Assembly (NCBI RefSeq): GCF_001513975.1
Contig: NZ_KQ947985.1
Span: 372,001 to 436,000 of the forward strand
Origin: Streptomyces curacoi
GTDB taxonomy: Bacteria > Actinomycetota > Actinomycetes > Streptomycetales > Streptomycetaceae
Length of the DNA stretch: 64,000 nucleotides
Reading direction: 5' to 3'
Position numbers and translations under genes: made by a program
The notes under the pieces: generated by a model
Told to the model about the DNA's origin: nothing
What the model saw: the letters and a program-made list of their open reading frames with translations, nothing else
Databases searched by the model: none
Shown: one piece after another, positions 26,629-34,507 of the stretch
Layout: each line of letters opens with the position of its first letter
Numbering within the stretch: position 1 is the first letter of the stretch

Positions 26629-27528
26629 TCAGCTGATCTTGGCGTAGCCGTAGTTGATGAGCTTCTTCACGTCCTCCGTGCGCTTCGCCTCGTTGGGGGC
26701 GGTGAGGACGGTGCCCATCACCGACTCGCCGTTCTTGGTGGCGGCGAAGACGAGGCAGTACTTGGCCTCGGTGCCCGAGCCGGTCTTGACACCGAGCGTG
26801 CCGTTCCAGCCGAGCAGCAGGTTGGTGTTCTTCCACTCCGCCATCGTGCGGATGGAGCCGGTCTTCGTGATCGTCTTCGCCGTGTACTTCTTCGTCTTCA
26901 CGACGGTCTTGAAGGTCGAGCTCTTCATCGCGCTGCGGGCGAGCTTCGTCAGGTCGCGCGGCGTCGAGTGGTTGGCGCCGTTGCTTATGCCGTCGAACGA
27001 GTCGAAGTGCGTGTTCGTCATGCCAAGGCTCTTGGCCATGGTGTTCATCTTGCCGATGAACTTCTTGGTGCGGGCCGCGACCGTCGAGCCGGAACCGAAC
27101 TTGTCGGCGAGGGTCATCGCGGCGTCGCAGCCCGACTTGAGCATCATCCCGTACAGCAGCTGACGAACCGTGACCTTGTCACCGACGATCAGGCCGGCCG
27201 ACGACGCGCCCTTGGAGACGATGTAGTCGCTGACGGCGCCCTTGATCGTGACCTTGGCGTCGAGGTTCAGGTTCGGCTGCGAGAGCACGACCTTCGCGGT
27301 CATGATCTTCGTGGTCGAGGCGGTGAGCCTCTTCGTGTCAGCGGACTTGGTGAAGAGCGTCTTGCCGTTCGTGCCGTTCATCAGGAAGGCACCCTTGGAG
27401 CTGATGGTGGGTGCCGTCGCGGCCTGCGCGGGTGCCGCGGTGAGGGCTCCGGTGGCGAGCACTGCGCCGGTGGTCACGGCGGCGGCTGCGGCTCTGCGGA
27501 GACGGAGGCCCTTGGTGGCGGTTATCAA
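26629..27528 (-). CDS. Secreted K15-type D,D-peptidase, copy 2
   Basis: This 299-residue paralogue of the neighbour has signal peptide LRRAAAAAVTTGAVLATGAL with APAQA cleavage, SxxK in STTKIM, the SGC motif in KSGCDAAMTL and KTG in VKTGSGTEAK. The likely start is the rare TTG at 27528, which aligns exactly with the GTG of copy 1 (LITATKG against VITGIKG); upstream in-frame codons encode a Cys/His-rich stretch unlike a signal peptide. It is divergent from the GntR gene. The upstream region has an inverted repeat GCCGCACA...TGTGCGGC (27593-27636). Confidence 0.85.
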   Translation of the reverse strand: MITATKGLRLRRAAAAAVTTGAVLATGALTAAPAQAATAPTISSKGAFLMNGTNGKTLFTKSADTKRLTASTTKIMTAKVVLSQPNLNLDAKVTIKGAVSDYIVSKGASSAGLIVGDKVTVRQLLYGMMLKSGCDAAMTLADKFGSGSTVAARTKKFIGKMNTMAKSLGMTNTHFDSFDGISNGANHSTPRDLTKLARSAMKSSTFKTVVKTKKYTAKTITKTGSIRTMAEWKNTNLLLGWNGTLGVKTGSGTEAKYCLVFAATKNGESVMGTVLTAPNEAKRTEDVKKLINYGYAKIS

Positions 27529-27710
27529 CTGAAATACCCCGATTGTGTCGAATGCCCCTGAGTGCGGCCGACTTGATGGTCGAGACAGATGGGCCGCACA
27601 TGTGTGACACGTAACTAGCACAGAAGGTTGTGCGGCAAGTGTGACAGGTCTTCACGTCCGCATAATGGACGCATCGTGTCATGCGTACGTGTTGTATCTA
27701 AGCTGTGCGC

Positions 27711-28388
27711 ATGCCTTCCGCTCCGCCCGCACCCGTGAAGCAGCAGTCGTTGAAGCAGCCCCCCGCGGCCGACCGCGTCTACACCCACGTCAAACAGGGC
27801 GTCCTGGAGCGTCGTTACGAGGGCGGGACGCTGCTCACCGAGGGCGAGCTCGCCGAGGCCGTCGGGGTCTCGCGCACCCCGGTCCGCGAGGCGCTGCTGC
27901 GGCTGGAGGTCGAGGGGCTGATCAAGCTCTATCCCAAGAAGGGCGCGCTGGTCCTGCCGGTCTCCGCGCAGGAGATCAAGGACGTGGTGGAGACACGGCT
28001 GCTGGTCGAGGAGCACGCGGCCCGCAAGGCCGTCCCCGCACCGGCCGGGCTCATCGCGCGGCTTGAGGAACTGCTCGCCCAGCAGAAGGCGCAGGCAGCC
28101 GCCGGTGACCTCGCCGGGGCCGCCGTCACCGACCGCTGCTTCCACGCGGAGATCGTCCGCAGCGGCGGGAACGAGATCCTGTCGCGGCTCTACGACCAAC
28201 TGCGCGACCGGCAACTGCGCATGGGCGTCGCCGTCCTGCACTCCCACCCCGACCGGATCGCCAAGACCCTCGCCGAGCACGAGGAGATCCTTCAGGCCCT
28301 GCGCTCCGGGGACGCCGAGGCGGCCGTCGGGCTGGTCCACCGACACATCGACTGGTTCTCGCATCTCGCGCGAGGTGAGGAGCGATGA
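27711..28388 (+). CDS. GntR family (FadR-type) transcriptional regulator
   Basis: The protein has 225 residues. A winged helix spans about residues 20-85 (RVYTHVKQGVLERRYEGGTL, GVSRTPVREALLRLEVEGLI), and an FCD all-helical effector domain follows (VETRLLVEEHAARKA, FHAEIVRSGGNEILSRLYDQ, EHEEILQALRSGDAEAAV). The start is ATG 27711; no good Shine-Dalgarno is seen and a TATCTA-like -10 lies about 11 bases upstream, so a leaderless message is plausible. The stop overlaps the MFS start by ATGA, so it probably controls that transporter. An inverted repeat CGTCC-N7-GGACG at 27655-27671 is a candidate operator. Confidence 0.88.
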   Translation: MPSAPPAPVKQQSLKQPPAADRVYTHVKQGVLERRYEGGTLLTEGELAEAVGVSRTPVREALLRLEVEGLIKLYPKKGALVLPVSAQEIKDVVETRLLVEEHAARKAVPAPAGLIARLEELLAQQKAQAAAGDLAGAAVTDRCFHAEIVRSGGNEILSRLYDQLRDRQLRMGVAVLHSHPDRIAKTLAEHEEILQALRSGDAEAAVGLVHRHIDWFSHLARGEER

Positions 28389-29680
28389 GGGCCACCGCGG
28401 TGCCCGGCGATCCTCCGGGCGGCCGGCGCGCCGTCGCCGTCTGGGGCATCGGCGTCTCGGTCTACTTCGTCGCCGTCATCTTCCGTACGTCCCTCGGGGT
28501 CGCCGGCCTCGACGCGGCGGACCGCTTCGACGTGAACGCCTCGGCCCTGTCGACGTTCTCGATCCTCCAGCTGCTCGTGTACGCGGGCATGCAGATACCC
28601 GTCGGCCTGCTGGTCGACCGGCTCGGCACCAAGAAGGTGCTGACCCTGGGCGTGGTGCTGTTCACGGCGGGCCAACTGGGCTTCGCCTTCTCGCCGTCGT
28701 ACGGCATGGCCCTCGCCTCGCGCGCCCTGCTGGGCTGCGGTGACGCGATGACGTTCATCAGCGTGCTGCGGCTCGGCGGCCGGTGGTTCCCGGCCCGGCG
28801 TGGTCCGCTGATCGCCCAGCTGGCGGGGCTGGCGGGCATGGCGGGCAACCTCGTGTCCACGCTGGTGCTGGCACGGCTGCTGCACGGGGTGGGCTGGACG
28901 GCGGCGTTCGCGGGCAGCGCGGCGTTGGGTGTCGTCGTGCTGGTGCTGTTGGTGCTGTTCCTGAAGGACCATCCGGAGGGGCACGAGCCGGAGCCGGTGC
29001 CGCACCTGGGCGCGGCGTACGTACGACGCCAGATCGCCGCGTCCTGGCGGGAGCCGGGCACGCGGCTGGGTCTGTGGGTGCACTTCACGACGCAGTTCCC
29101 GGCGATGGTGTTCCTGCTGCTGTGGGGGCTGCCGTTCCTGGTGGAGGCGCAGGGGCTGTCGCGCGCGACGGCCGGTGAGCTGCTCACCCTCGTCGTCCTG
29201 TCGAACATGGTCGTGGGCCTGGTCTACGGCCAGATCGTCGCCCGGCGCCACGAGGCACGGCTGCCGCTGGCGCTGGGGACCGTGGGGGCGACGGCCGTGC
29301 TGTGGGCGACGACGCTGGCCTGGCCCGGTGAGACGGCGCCGATGTGGCTGCTGATCGTGCTGTGCGCGGTGCTCGGGGCGTGCGGTCCGGCCTCGATGAT
29401 CGGCTTCGACTTCGCGCGGCCGGCGAATCCGCCGGAGCGTCAGGGGACGGCGTCCGGGATCACCAACATGGGCGGGTTCGTCGCCTCGATGACGACGCTG
29501 TTCGCGGTCGGCGTGCTGCTGGACGCGACCGGCGACGACTACACCGTCGCCTTCTCGGCGGTGTTCTTCCTCCAGGCGCTGGGTGTCAGCCAGATCCTGC
29601 GGCTGCGCGGGCGGGCGGCGCGCCGGGAGCGGGAACGGCTGGTCGCCAGCCGGGTGGAGACCGTGCACGTCCCCGCCTGA
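28385..29680 (+). CDS. Major facilitator superfamily transporter
   Basis: The 431-residue integral membrane protein has about 12 helices. The MFS loop motif between helices 2 and 3 reads VGLLVDRLGTKKVL, and the second half includes GTASGITNMGGFVASMTTLF. It starts inside the GntR stop (ATGA). The transporter and GntR regulator together look like a regulated uptake or efflux unit for an organic acid or similar metabolite; the substrate is not inferable. Confidence 0.88.
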   Translation: MRATAVPGDPPGGRRAVAVWGIGVSVYFVAVIFRTSLGVAGLDAADRFDVNASALSTFSILQLLVYAGMQIPVGLLVDRLGTKKVLTLGVVLFTAGQLGFAFSPSYGMALASRALLGCGDAMTFISVLRLGGRWFPARRGPLIAQLAGLAGMAGNLVSTLVLARLLHGVGWTAAFAGSAALGVVVLVLLVLFLKDHPEGHEPEPVPHLGAAYVRRQIAASWREPGTRLGLWVHFTTQFPAMVFLLLWGLPFLVEAQGLSRATAGELLTLVVLSNMVVGLVYGQIVARRHEARLPLALGTVGATAVLWATTLAWPGETAPMWLLIVLCAVLGACGPASMIGFDFARPANPPERQGTASGITNMGGFVASMTTLFAVGVLLDATGDDYTVAFSAVFFLQALGVSQILRLRGRAARRERERLVASRVETVHVPA

Positions 29681-29681
29681 G

Positions 29682-30494
29682 TCAGCGGGCCGGAACCAGG
29701 GTGAGGTAGGCGAGTCCCAGGACTCCGCGGTAGCTCATCCACTGGGCGCGATGGCGGTCGAGGCGCTCGCGCGTCTCGGCCGCGAGCGGGTGGCCCGGGT
29801 GTTCGGCCAGCCACACCTCGACGTCCGCCTGGTACGCCGACTCGAACTCCTCCCACTCGTCCAGGCTCGCCGTCTCGGTCCTCCCCCAAGCTCTCGGCTT
29901 CGCTCGAGCAGGGGGGACCCCCATCGGGCGGAAACCGGCGGCCACGGTGAGATCGAGCAGCGTCGCGAGGTCGTGGTGGTCCGTGGCCGAGGCTCCCGGC
30001 CACATGCCGGAAAGCTCGGCGGGGGTCGGGGTGCGCTGCCAGAAGCCCTCCCCCAGCAGCACGCGCCCGCCGTCGGTGACGAGGCGGCGCAGTTCGCGGA
30101 GGGCCTCGGTGGTGTGGTGGGGCGGCTGGGCCGTGCTCAGGGCCTGGCTCGCTCCGACGCACAGGACCAGGTCGGCGGGGCCGCGGGAGGTTCCGACGGC
30201 GGACTCCTCGACGAACCGGGCCCGTTGCGTCAGCCCTCTCGCCTCGGCGTTGCGGCGGCCCCGGGCGAGGTCCTCGGCGTTGACGTCGATGCCTGTGCCC
30301 GTCGCCTCGGGCGCGGCGGCCAGGATGCGCAGCATCAACTCGCCCCAGCCGCACCCGATGTCGAGCACGGTGGTGGGGTTCGTCCGGGTGAGGCGCTGGA
30401 CGAGGCCGTGCGCCCGGGTTTCGGACAGCGGGCCGTGGAAGGTGAGTCGGGTCAGGCGTGGGGGACCGCCGATTGCGGTGTGGGTGTCGGTCAC
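29682..30494 (-). CDS. SAM-dependent class I methyltransferase
   Basis: This 270-residue protein has motif I VLDIGCGWGELMLRILA, the acidic SAM-ribose position in GTGIDVNAEDLA and post-motif DLVLCVGASQAL, typical of small-molecule methyltransferases. Residues about 190-205 (MGVPPARAKPRAWGR) are encoded by a palindromic dispersed element inserted in frame and probably form a surface loop. It is convergent with the MFS gene, one base apart. The substrate is unknown. Confidence 0.85.
   Translation of the reverse strand: MTDTHTAIGGPPRLTRLTFHGPLSETRAHGLVQRLTRTNPTTVLDIGCGWGELMLRILAAAPEATGTGIDVNAEDLARGRRNAEARGLTQRARFVEESAVGTSRGPADLVLCVGASQALSTAQPPHHTTEALRELRRLVTDGGRVLLGEGFWQRTPTPAELSGMWPGASATDHHDLATLLDLTVAAGFRPMGVPPARAKPRAWGRTETASLDEWEEFESAYQADVEVWLAEHPGHPLAAETRERLDRHRAQWMSYRGVLGLAYLTLVPAR
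29881..29927. repeat. Dispersed palindromic element inside the methyltransferase gene
   Basis: The element starts CTCCCCCAAGCTC and ends GAGCAGGGGGGACCCCCAT, with C5/G5 and GCTC/GAGC arms. It is related in layout to 36056-36099. It is read through in frame by the host gene. Confidence 0.65.
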
Positions 30495-30574
30495 GGCGGG
30501 ACGTTAGCCGTGTGTGGGAAGTGGGCGACAGTGGATTTCGCCCCTGCCGCCCCCGCCGCCCCTGCCGGCCGTCG

Positions 30575-31399
30575 CTACGGCGTCACCGTGAAGTTGCGCA
30601 GGATCGCCGCCGTCAGACCGAGGTCGCCCTCCGCCTTCACCCGGTCCGCCACCGCCTCCGGCGTGACGCGGCCGCAGGCCAGGCGGACGTAGGTTTCCCA
30701 GTCGAGGGTGAGGGTGGCGGCGGGCCCCAGGGCGGGGGCCGTTTCGAGGGTGCCGCGGCCCTGGATGTCGATGCGGATCGTGCGGAGGAACTCGATCGGG
30801 CCGTGGACGTCGAAGACGATCGCCGAGCTGCGGGGCGCGTCGGCCTTCGTGGCGATGACGTCGGGCAGCTTGGCGAGCAGGACGTCACGGGCCACGTGCG
30901 CGCCGGGGGAGTCGAGGTTGCCGGGGCGGCCGAGGGCGGTGCGCAGGTCCTGCTCGTGCACCCATACGTCGAAGGCGTGGTTGCGCATCGACTCTTCCAG
31001 GGTGAGCTCCGCGCCGAGCGGGCCGCGCACCTTGGTGCCGGGGTCGCGGGACTCGTTCCGCAGCTGGCGGTTGCGGCGGATGACCGTGTACTCCAGCTCG
31101 GACGTCATCTCCGGCGCCGTGTGGTGGCGGCGGACGTCGACCTGCATCTCCATGTAGCGCTGGTGGTCGTTGGTGACGTGGAAGAGGTCGCGGGGCAGCG
31201 TGTGGATGGGGCGCGGGTCGCCGAGCATCTCGCAGTCCAGGCCGATGACGTGGGAGACGACGTCACGGACCGACCAGCCGGGACACGGGGTGCGCCGGTT
31301 CCACTCGCCCTCCACCAGGGGCGTCACCAGCTCGGATATCGCTTCGATGGAGTGGGTCCAGGCGTCGGCGTAGGGCTGGAGGGTGGGATGCAGACTCAC
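30575..31399 (-). CDS. Maleylpyruvate isomerase family (mycothiol-dependent/DinB-like) protein
   Basis: The 274-residue protein has the actinobacterial MDMPI N-terminal domain: TPCPGWSVRDVVSHVIGLDC includes the first metal-binding His, and HAFDVWVHEQDLRTALGRPG supplies the later ones. An SCP2-like C-terminal part follows. Such proteins are thought to act with mycothiol, the actinobacterial thiol. The GTG at 31399 (VSLHPTLQPY) has GAGGGG upstream and fits the domain start; a longer in-frame extension of 111 codons overlaps the divergent gene and looks spurious. Confidence 0.82.
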   Translation of the reverse strand: MSLHPTLQPYADAWTHSIEAISELVTPLVEGEWNRRTPCPGWSVRDVVSHVIGLDCEMLGDPRPIHTLPRDLFHVTNDHQRYMEMQVDVRRHHTAPEMTSELEYTVIRRNRQLRNESRDPGTKVRGPLGAELTLEESMRNHAFDVWVHEQDLRTALGRPGNLDSPGAHVARDVLLAKLPDVIATKADAPRSSAIVFDVHGPIEFLRTIRIDIQGRGTLETAPALGPAATLTLDWETYVRLACGRVTPEAVADRVKAEGDLGLTAAILRNFTVTP

Positions 31400-31601
31400 G
31401 GAACGGGACCCCTCGGCGGTTGGTACGTCGGTACGCGGGCAGGTTGTGGCGGCGTTGCCAGTGGGAGGCGGCTGCTGTCGGCGGGTGTCTCGGAACGCTA
31501 AGTTACGCTGCTGTGAGGCACCCCGGCAGTGCTTTCGTGTGACGATCGTAGGCCCGCGGGGAAGCCATTGTGGACCGCTCGATTGCCAGGACGGTGGTAG
31601 T

Positions 31602-32420
31602 GTGCGCGCCTCTCTGCTCCAGATCGACGTCAACGAGGGCGAATCGGTCGAATCGCGTCGGCTGAGGGTCGCCTCGCTGGTACGGGAACAGGCCAGGGCG
31701 GATTTGGTCGTGCTGCCCGAGCTGTGGACCACCGGGGCGTTCGCCTACGAGGACTTCGGCAGCGAGGCCGAGCCGCTCGAAGGGCCGACGTACGACGCGA
31801 TGGCCAAGGCCGCCAGCGACGCGGGCGTGTGGCTGCACGCGGGCTCGATCCCCGAGCGCACGGCATCCGACAGCGGCTCCGCCGCGGGCGACGGGCCGCT
31901 CTACAACACCTCTCTCGTCTTCTCCCCCTCCGGTGATCTGGCCGCCGTGTACCGAAAGATCCATCGGTTCGGCTTCGACAAGGGCGAGGCGGTGCTGATG
32001 GGCGCGGGGCAGGAACTGGTGACGGTTCGTCTGCCCTCGACCACCCTGGGCGTGGCCACCTGTTACGACCTCCGTTTCCCCGAGTTGTTCCGCGGTCTCG
32101 TCGACGCCGGCGCCGAGACCCTGGTCGTTCCGGCGGGCTGGCCGGAGCGCCGCCGGGCGCACTGGACGCTGCTGGCTCAGGCGCGGGCGGTGGAGAACCA
32201 GGCGTTCGTGCTCGCCTGTGGAACGGCCGGCACGCACGCGGGAGTTCCACAGGCCGGTCACTCGATCGTGGTGGATCCGTGGGGCGAGGTGCTGGCGCAG
32301 GCCGGCGCCGGGGAGCAGGTCCTCACGGTGGAGTTCGACCCGGGGAAGGTCGCGGTGACGCGCGAGCAGTTCCCGGCGCTGAAGGACCGGGTGCTGGGGC
32401 TCGGGACCCCTCGACGATGA
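31602..32420 (+). CDS. Carbon-nitrogen hydrolase (nitrilase superfamily amidase)
   Basis: The 272-residue enzyme has the complete Glu-Lys-Cys triad: Glu in VVLPELW, Lys in YRKIHRFGFDKG and Cys in VATCYDLRFPELF. It is closest to omega-amidase-like members that hydrolyse C-terminal or small amides. The GTG at 31602 (VRASLLQIDVNEGES) was chosen because conserved sequence begins there; the preceding in-frame 73 codons are unlike the family. It is divergent from the maleylpyruvate isomerase family gene. The substrate is inferred only at class level. Confidence 0.88.
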   Translation: MRASLLQIDVNEGESVESRRLRVASLVREQARADLVVLPELWTTGAFAYEDFGSEAEPLEGPTYDAMAKAASDAGVWLHAGSIPERTASDSGSAAGDGPLYNTSLVFSPSGDLAAVYRKIHRFGFDKGEAVLMGAGQELVTVRLPSTTLGVATCYDLRFPELFRGLVDAGAETLVVPAGWPERRRAHWTLLAQARAVENQAFVLACGTAGTHAGVPQAGHSIVVDPWGEVLAQAGAGEQVLTVEFDPGKVAVTREQFPALKDRVLGLGTPRR

Positions 32421-32552
32421 CCAGCGAGACCGACCCCGCCGGCCGTCAGCCGCAGGGTGCCGTCCACCACCGGCAGCGCCTCCGCCGCGGCACGGGACCC
32501 GGCCTCCAGGGCACGCCCGTCCGTCCGCAGCACCGCTAGGGCCCGTCTGACC

Positions 32553-33050
32553 CTAGGAGTCCCCCCGCTCCTTCTCCGCCAGGTGGATCACACACACCGT
32601 GACGGCGATCAGCAGCGCCGGGTCCGCGTCGTCCCGGACGACGTCCACGCCGTACGTCTCCAGCACATGCAGCCACCGGCGGGAGACGACGGCCAGCAGT
32701 TCGCCGTCGTATTCGATGGCGAACTCCCGGTCGAGGATCTTGCCGCTGACGTCGAGTTCCGTGCTGCCGTCGGCCAGGGACACCCGGTAGTGGTTGCGCA
32801 GCAGGGACAGCCGCTTGCGGCGGATCGTCGCGAGCGGTCGGCCGTCCCGCTCGATCACCATCGTGTCGCGCAGGGCGAACATCTTCTGGTGGATGTCGAT
32901 GAGGACACGCCCCTGCGTGTCCTTCAGCTCGAAGGTGTCCCGCAGCCGCATCGCCTTGCCGTCGATGAGGAACACCTTGTTGCCCCGGTCGTCCTCGATC
33001 CAGTAGTCGTCACCGAAGCCGAGGAGCCGGTCGCGTACGAGGAATCTCAT
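32553..33050 (-). CDS. LURP-one-related (LOR) family protein
   Basis: The 165-residue beta-rich protein starts MRFLVRDRLLGFGDDYWIED. It shows LOR/tubby-like features: KVFLIDGKAMRLRDTFEL, LIDIHQKMFALRDTMVIERD and FAIEYDGELLAVVSRRW. The family binds membrane or lipid in some systems; bacterial function is unclear. Its ATG overlaps the stop of the upstream GlxA-type regulator gene by four bases, so the two form an operon. The stop codon lies within an inverted repeat CTAGGG-N9-CCCTAG (32536-32556). Confidence 0.85.
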   Translation of the reverse strand: MRFLVRDRLLGFGDDYWIEDDRGNKVFLIDGKAMRLRDTFELKDTQGRVLIDIHQKMFALRDTMVIERDGRPLATIRRKRLSLLRNHYRVSLADGSTELDVSGKILDREFAIEYDGELLAVVSRRWLHVLETYGVDVVRDDADPALLIAVTVCVIHLAEKERGDS

Positions 33051-34039
33051 GGCACGAGGGATTCCCCGCCGCCCGGCCCGAAACGCCGTCTGTAGGCCGA
33101 CGGGCTGAGTCCGGTCTCGCGGCGCAGGCGGGCGCGCAGGTTCGCCGCGGTGCCGAGTCCGCTGCGCGCCGCCACCACGTCCAGCCGTTCCTCCCCGCGC
33201 TCGATCAGCCGGCACGCCAGGGCCACCCGCTCTCCCGTCAGCCAGGCCAGCGGCGTCGTCCCGAGCTGCGCCCGGAAGCGGCGGTGCAGAGTGGCCGGCG
33301 ACACCGCCGCCCGCGCCGCCAGGCCGGCCACCGTCAACGGTCCGCCCAGCCGTTCCTGCGCCCAGGCCAGCAGCGGGGCCAGCGACTCGTCCGGCACGTC
33401 CGGGACCGGCCGCTCCACGAACTGCCGCTGGCCGCCGTCGCGGTGGGCGGCGAAGACGAGCCGCCGGGAGACGTGGTTGGCGATCTCGGCGCCGTGGTCA
33501 CGCCGTACGACGTGCAGGCCCAGGTCCAGTGCGGACGCGCTCCCGGAGGCCGTCAGGATGTCACCGTCGTCGACGAACAGGACGTCCGGCTCCAGACGGA
33601 CCTGGGGGAAGCGGGCCCGGAAGGCCTCGGCCCACATCCAGTGGCACGCCGCGCGCCGCCCGTCCAGCAGCCCGGCCTCCGCGATCGTGAACGCCCCCGA
33701 GCAGAAGCCGAGCAGACGGGCGCCACGCGCGTGTGCCCGGCGTACGACGTCCAGCACCTCGGGGGAGCGGGGGGCCTCGGCGTCCGGCCGGTTCGGCACG
33801 ATCAGCGTCTGCGCCTCCTCGGCGGCCTCCAGACCGGCCACCCCGGTCAGTGTGAACAGGCCGTCCCGCATCCGCGTCAGCGGCTCGGCGGCGCACAGCC
33901 GGAAGTCGTACAGCTCCCGGCCAAGTTCGGGGCGGCGCAGGCCGAAGACCTCGATGGCGCAGCTCATCTCGAAGGGGTTGGAGTTCTCGTCGACGACGAG
34001 GACCACGCGATGCGGCTGCTGAGAGGATCGTTGCGGCAT
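33047..34039 (-). CDS. GlxA-type AraC regulator with DJ-1/PfpI-like domain
   Basis: The protein has 330 residues. Residues 10-190 form a glutamine-amidotransferase-like (DJ-1/PfpI) domain with the elbow cysteine in LLGFCSGAFTIAEAGLLDGR. The C-terminal 100 residues are an AraC-type double HTH (LTVAGLAARAAVSPATLHRR, then LDVVAARSGLGTAANLRARL and the closing GLSPSAYRRRF). Such regulators respond to small metabolites. The gene is co-translated with the LOR gene (ATGA) and is divergent from a cupin gene 52 bp away, both plausible targets. Confidence 0.9.
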   Translation of the reverse strand: MPQRSSQQPHRVVLVVDENSNPFEMSCAIEVFGLRRPELGRELYDFRLCAAEPLTRMRDGLFTLTGVAGLEAAEEAQTLIVPNRPDAEAPRSPEVLDVVRRAHARGARLLGFCSGAFTIAEAGLLDGRRAACHWMWAEAFRARFPQVRLEPDVLFVDDGDILTASGSASALDLGLHVVRRDHGAEIANHVSRRLVFAAHRDGGQRQFVERPVPDVPDESLAPLLAWAQERLGGPLTVAGLAARAAVSPATLHRRFRAQLGTTPLAWLTGERVALACRLIERGEERLDVVAARSGLGTAANLRARLRRETGLSPSAYRRRFGPGGGESLVP

Positions 34040-34091
34040 ATGCGATTTCTAGCACTCGTGCGGTGCCCGCACCACGGCCGACGATGAGCCC

Positions 34092-34478
34092 ATGGAACCC
34101 ATCTCGCTGTCCGACGCCCTCGACTCCTTCACCGACCGGTGGAGCCCCCGCATCGTCACCGCCGTCAACGACTACGACGTACGCATCGCGAAGGTCGAGG
34201 GAGAACACCTCTGGCACGTGCACGACCACACCGACGAGTTCTTCCTCGTCCTGGAGGGCGAGCTGCACATCTTCCTGCGGGAGCCCGCCGGGGAACGCAC
34301 GGTCGTCCTTGCGAAGGGCAGCGTCTTCACCGTCCCGCGCGGCACCGAGCACAAGCCGTACGCCCCCGTCCCCACCGCCCTGCTCCTCTTCGAACCCACC
34401 GGCACCCTCACCGTCGGCGACCGCCACGACGACGTACCCGACCATGTGGACGCCACCACGGGGCACGCGCTGACGTGA
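34092..34478 (+). CDS. Single-domain cupin protein
   Basis: The 128-residue beta-barrel protein has the cupin motif 1 metal ligands in HLWHVHDHTDEFFLVLEGEL and motif 2 in GSVFTVPRGTEHKPYAP. It probably binds a divalent metal. The enzymatic or sensory role is unknown. It is divergent from the GlxA-type regulator and 29 bp upstream of the thioredoxin-NHL gene, with which it may be co-transcribed. Confidence 0.85.
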   Translation: MEPISLSDALDSFTDRWSPRIVTAVNDYDVRIAKVEGEHLWHVHDHTDEFFLVLEGELHIFLREPAGERTVVLAKGSVFTVPRGTEHKPYAPVPTALLLFEPTGTLTVGDRHDDVPDHVDATTGHALT

Positions 34479-34507
34479 CTGTCGGTGCCGGGTGGCACGC
34501 TTGAGCC

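Noticed and set aside
32258..33215. Longer starts for the LURP-one gene and nearby minus frames
   Set aside because: N-terminal extensions overlap the GlxA-type gene and are Arg/Pro-rich; the ATG at 33050 fits the family and the ATGA overlap.
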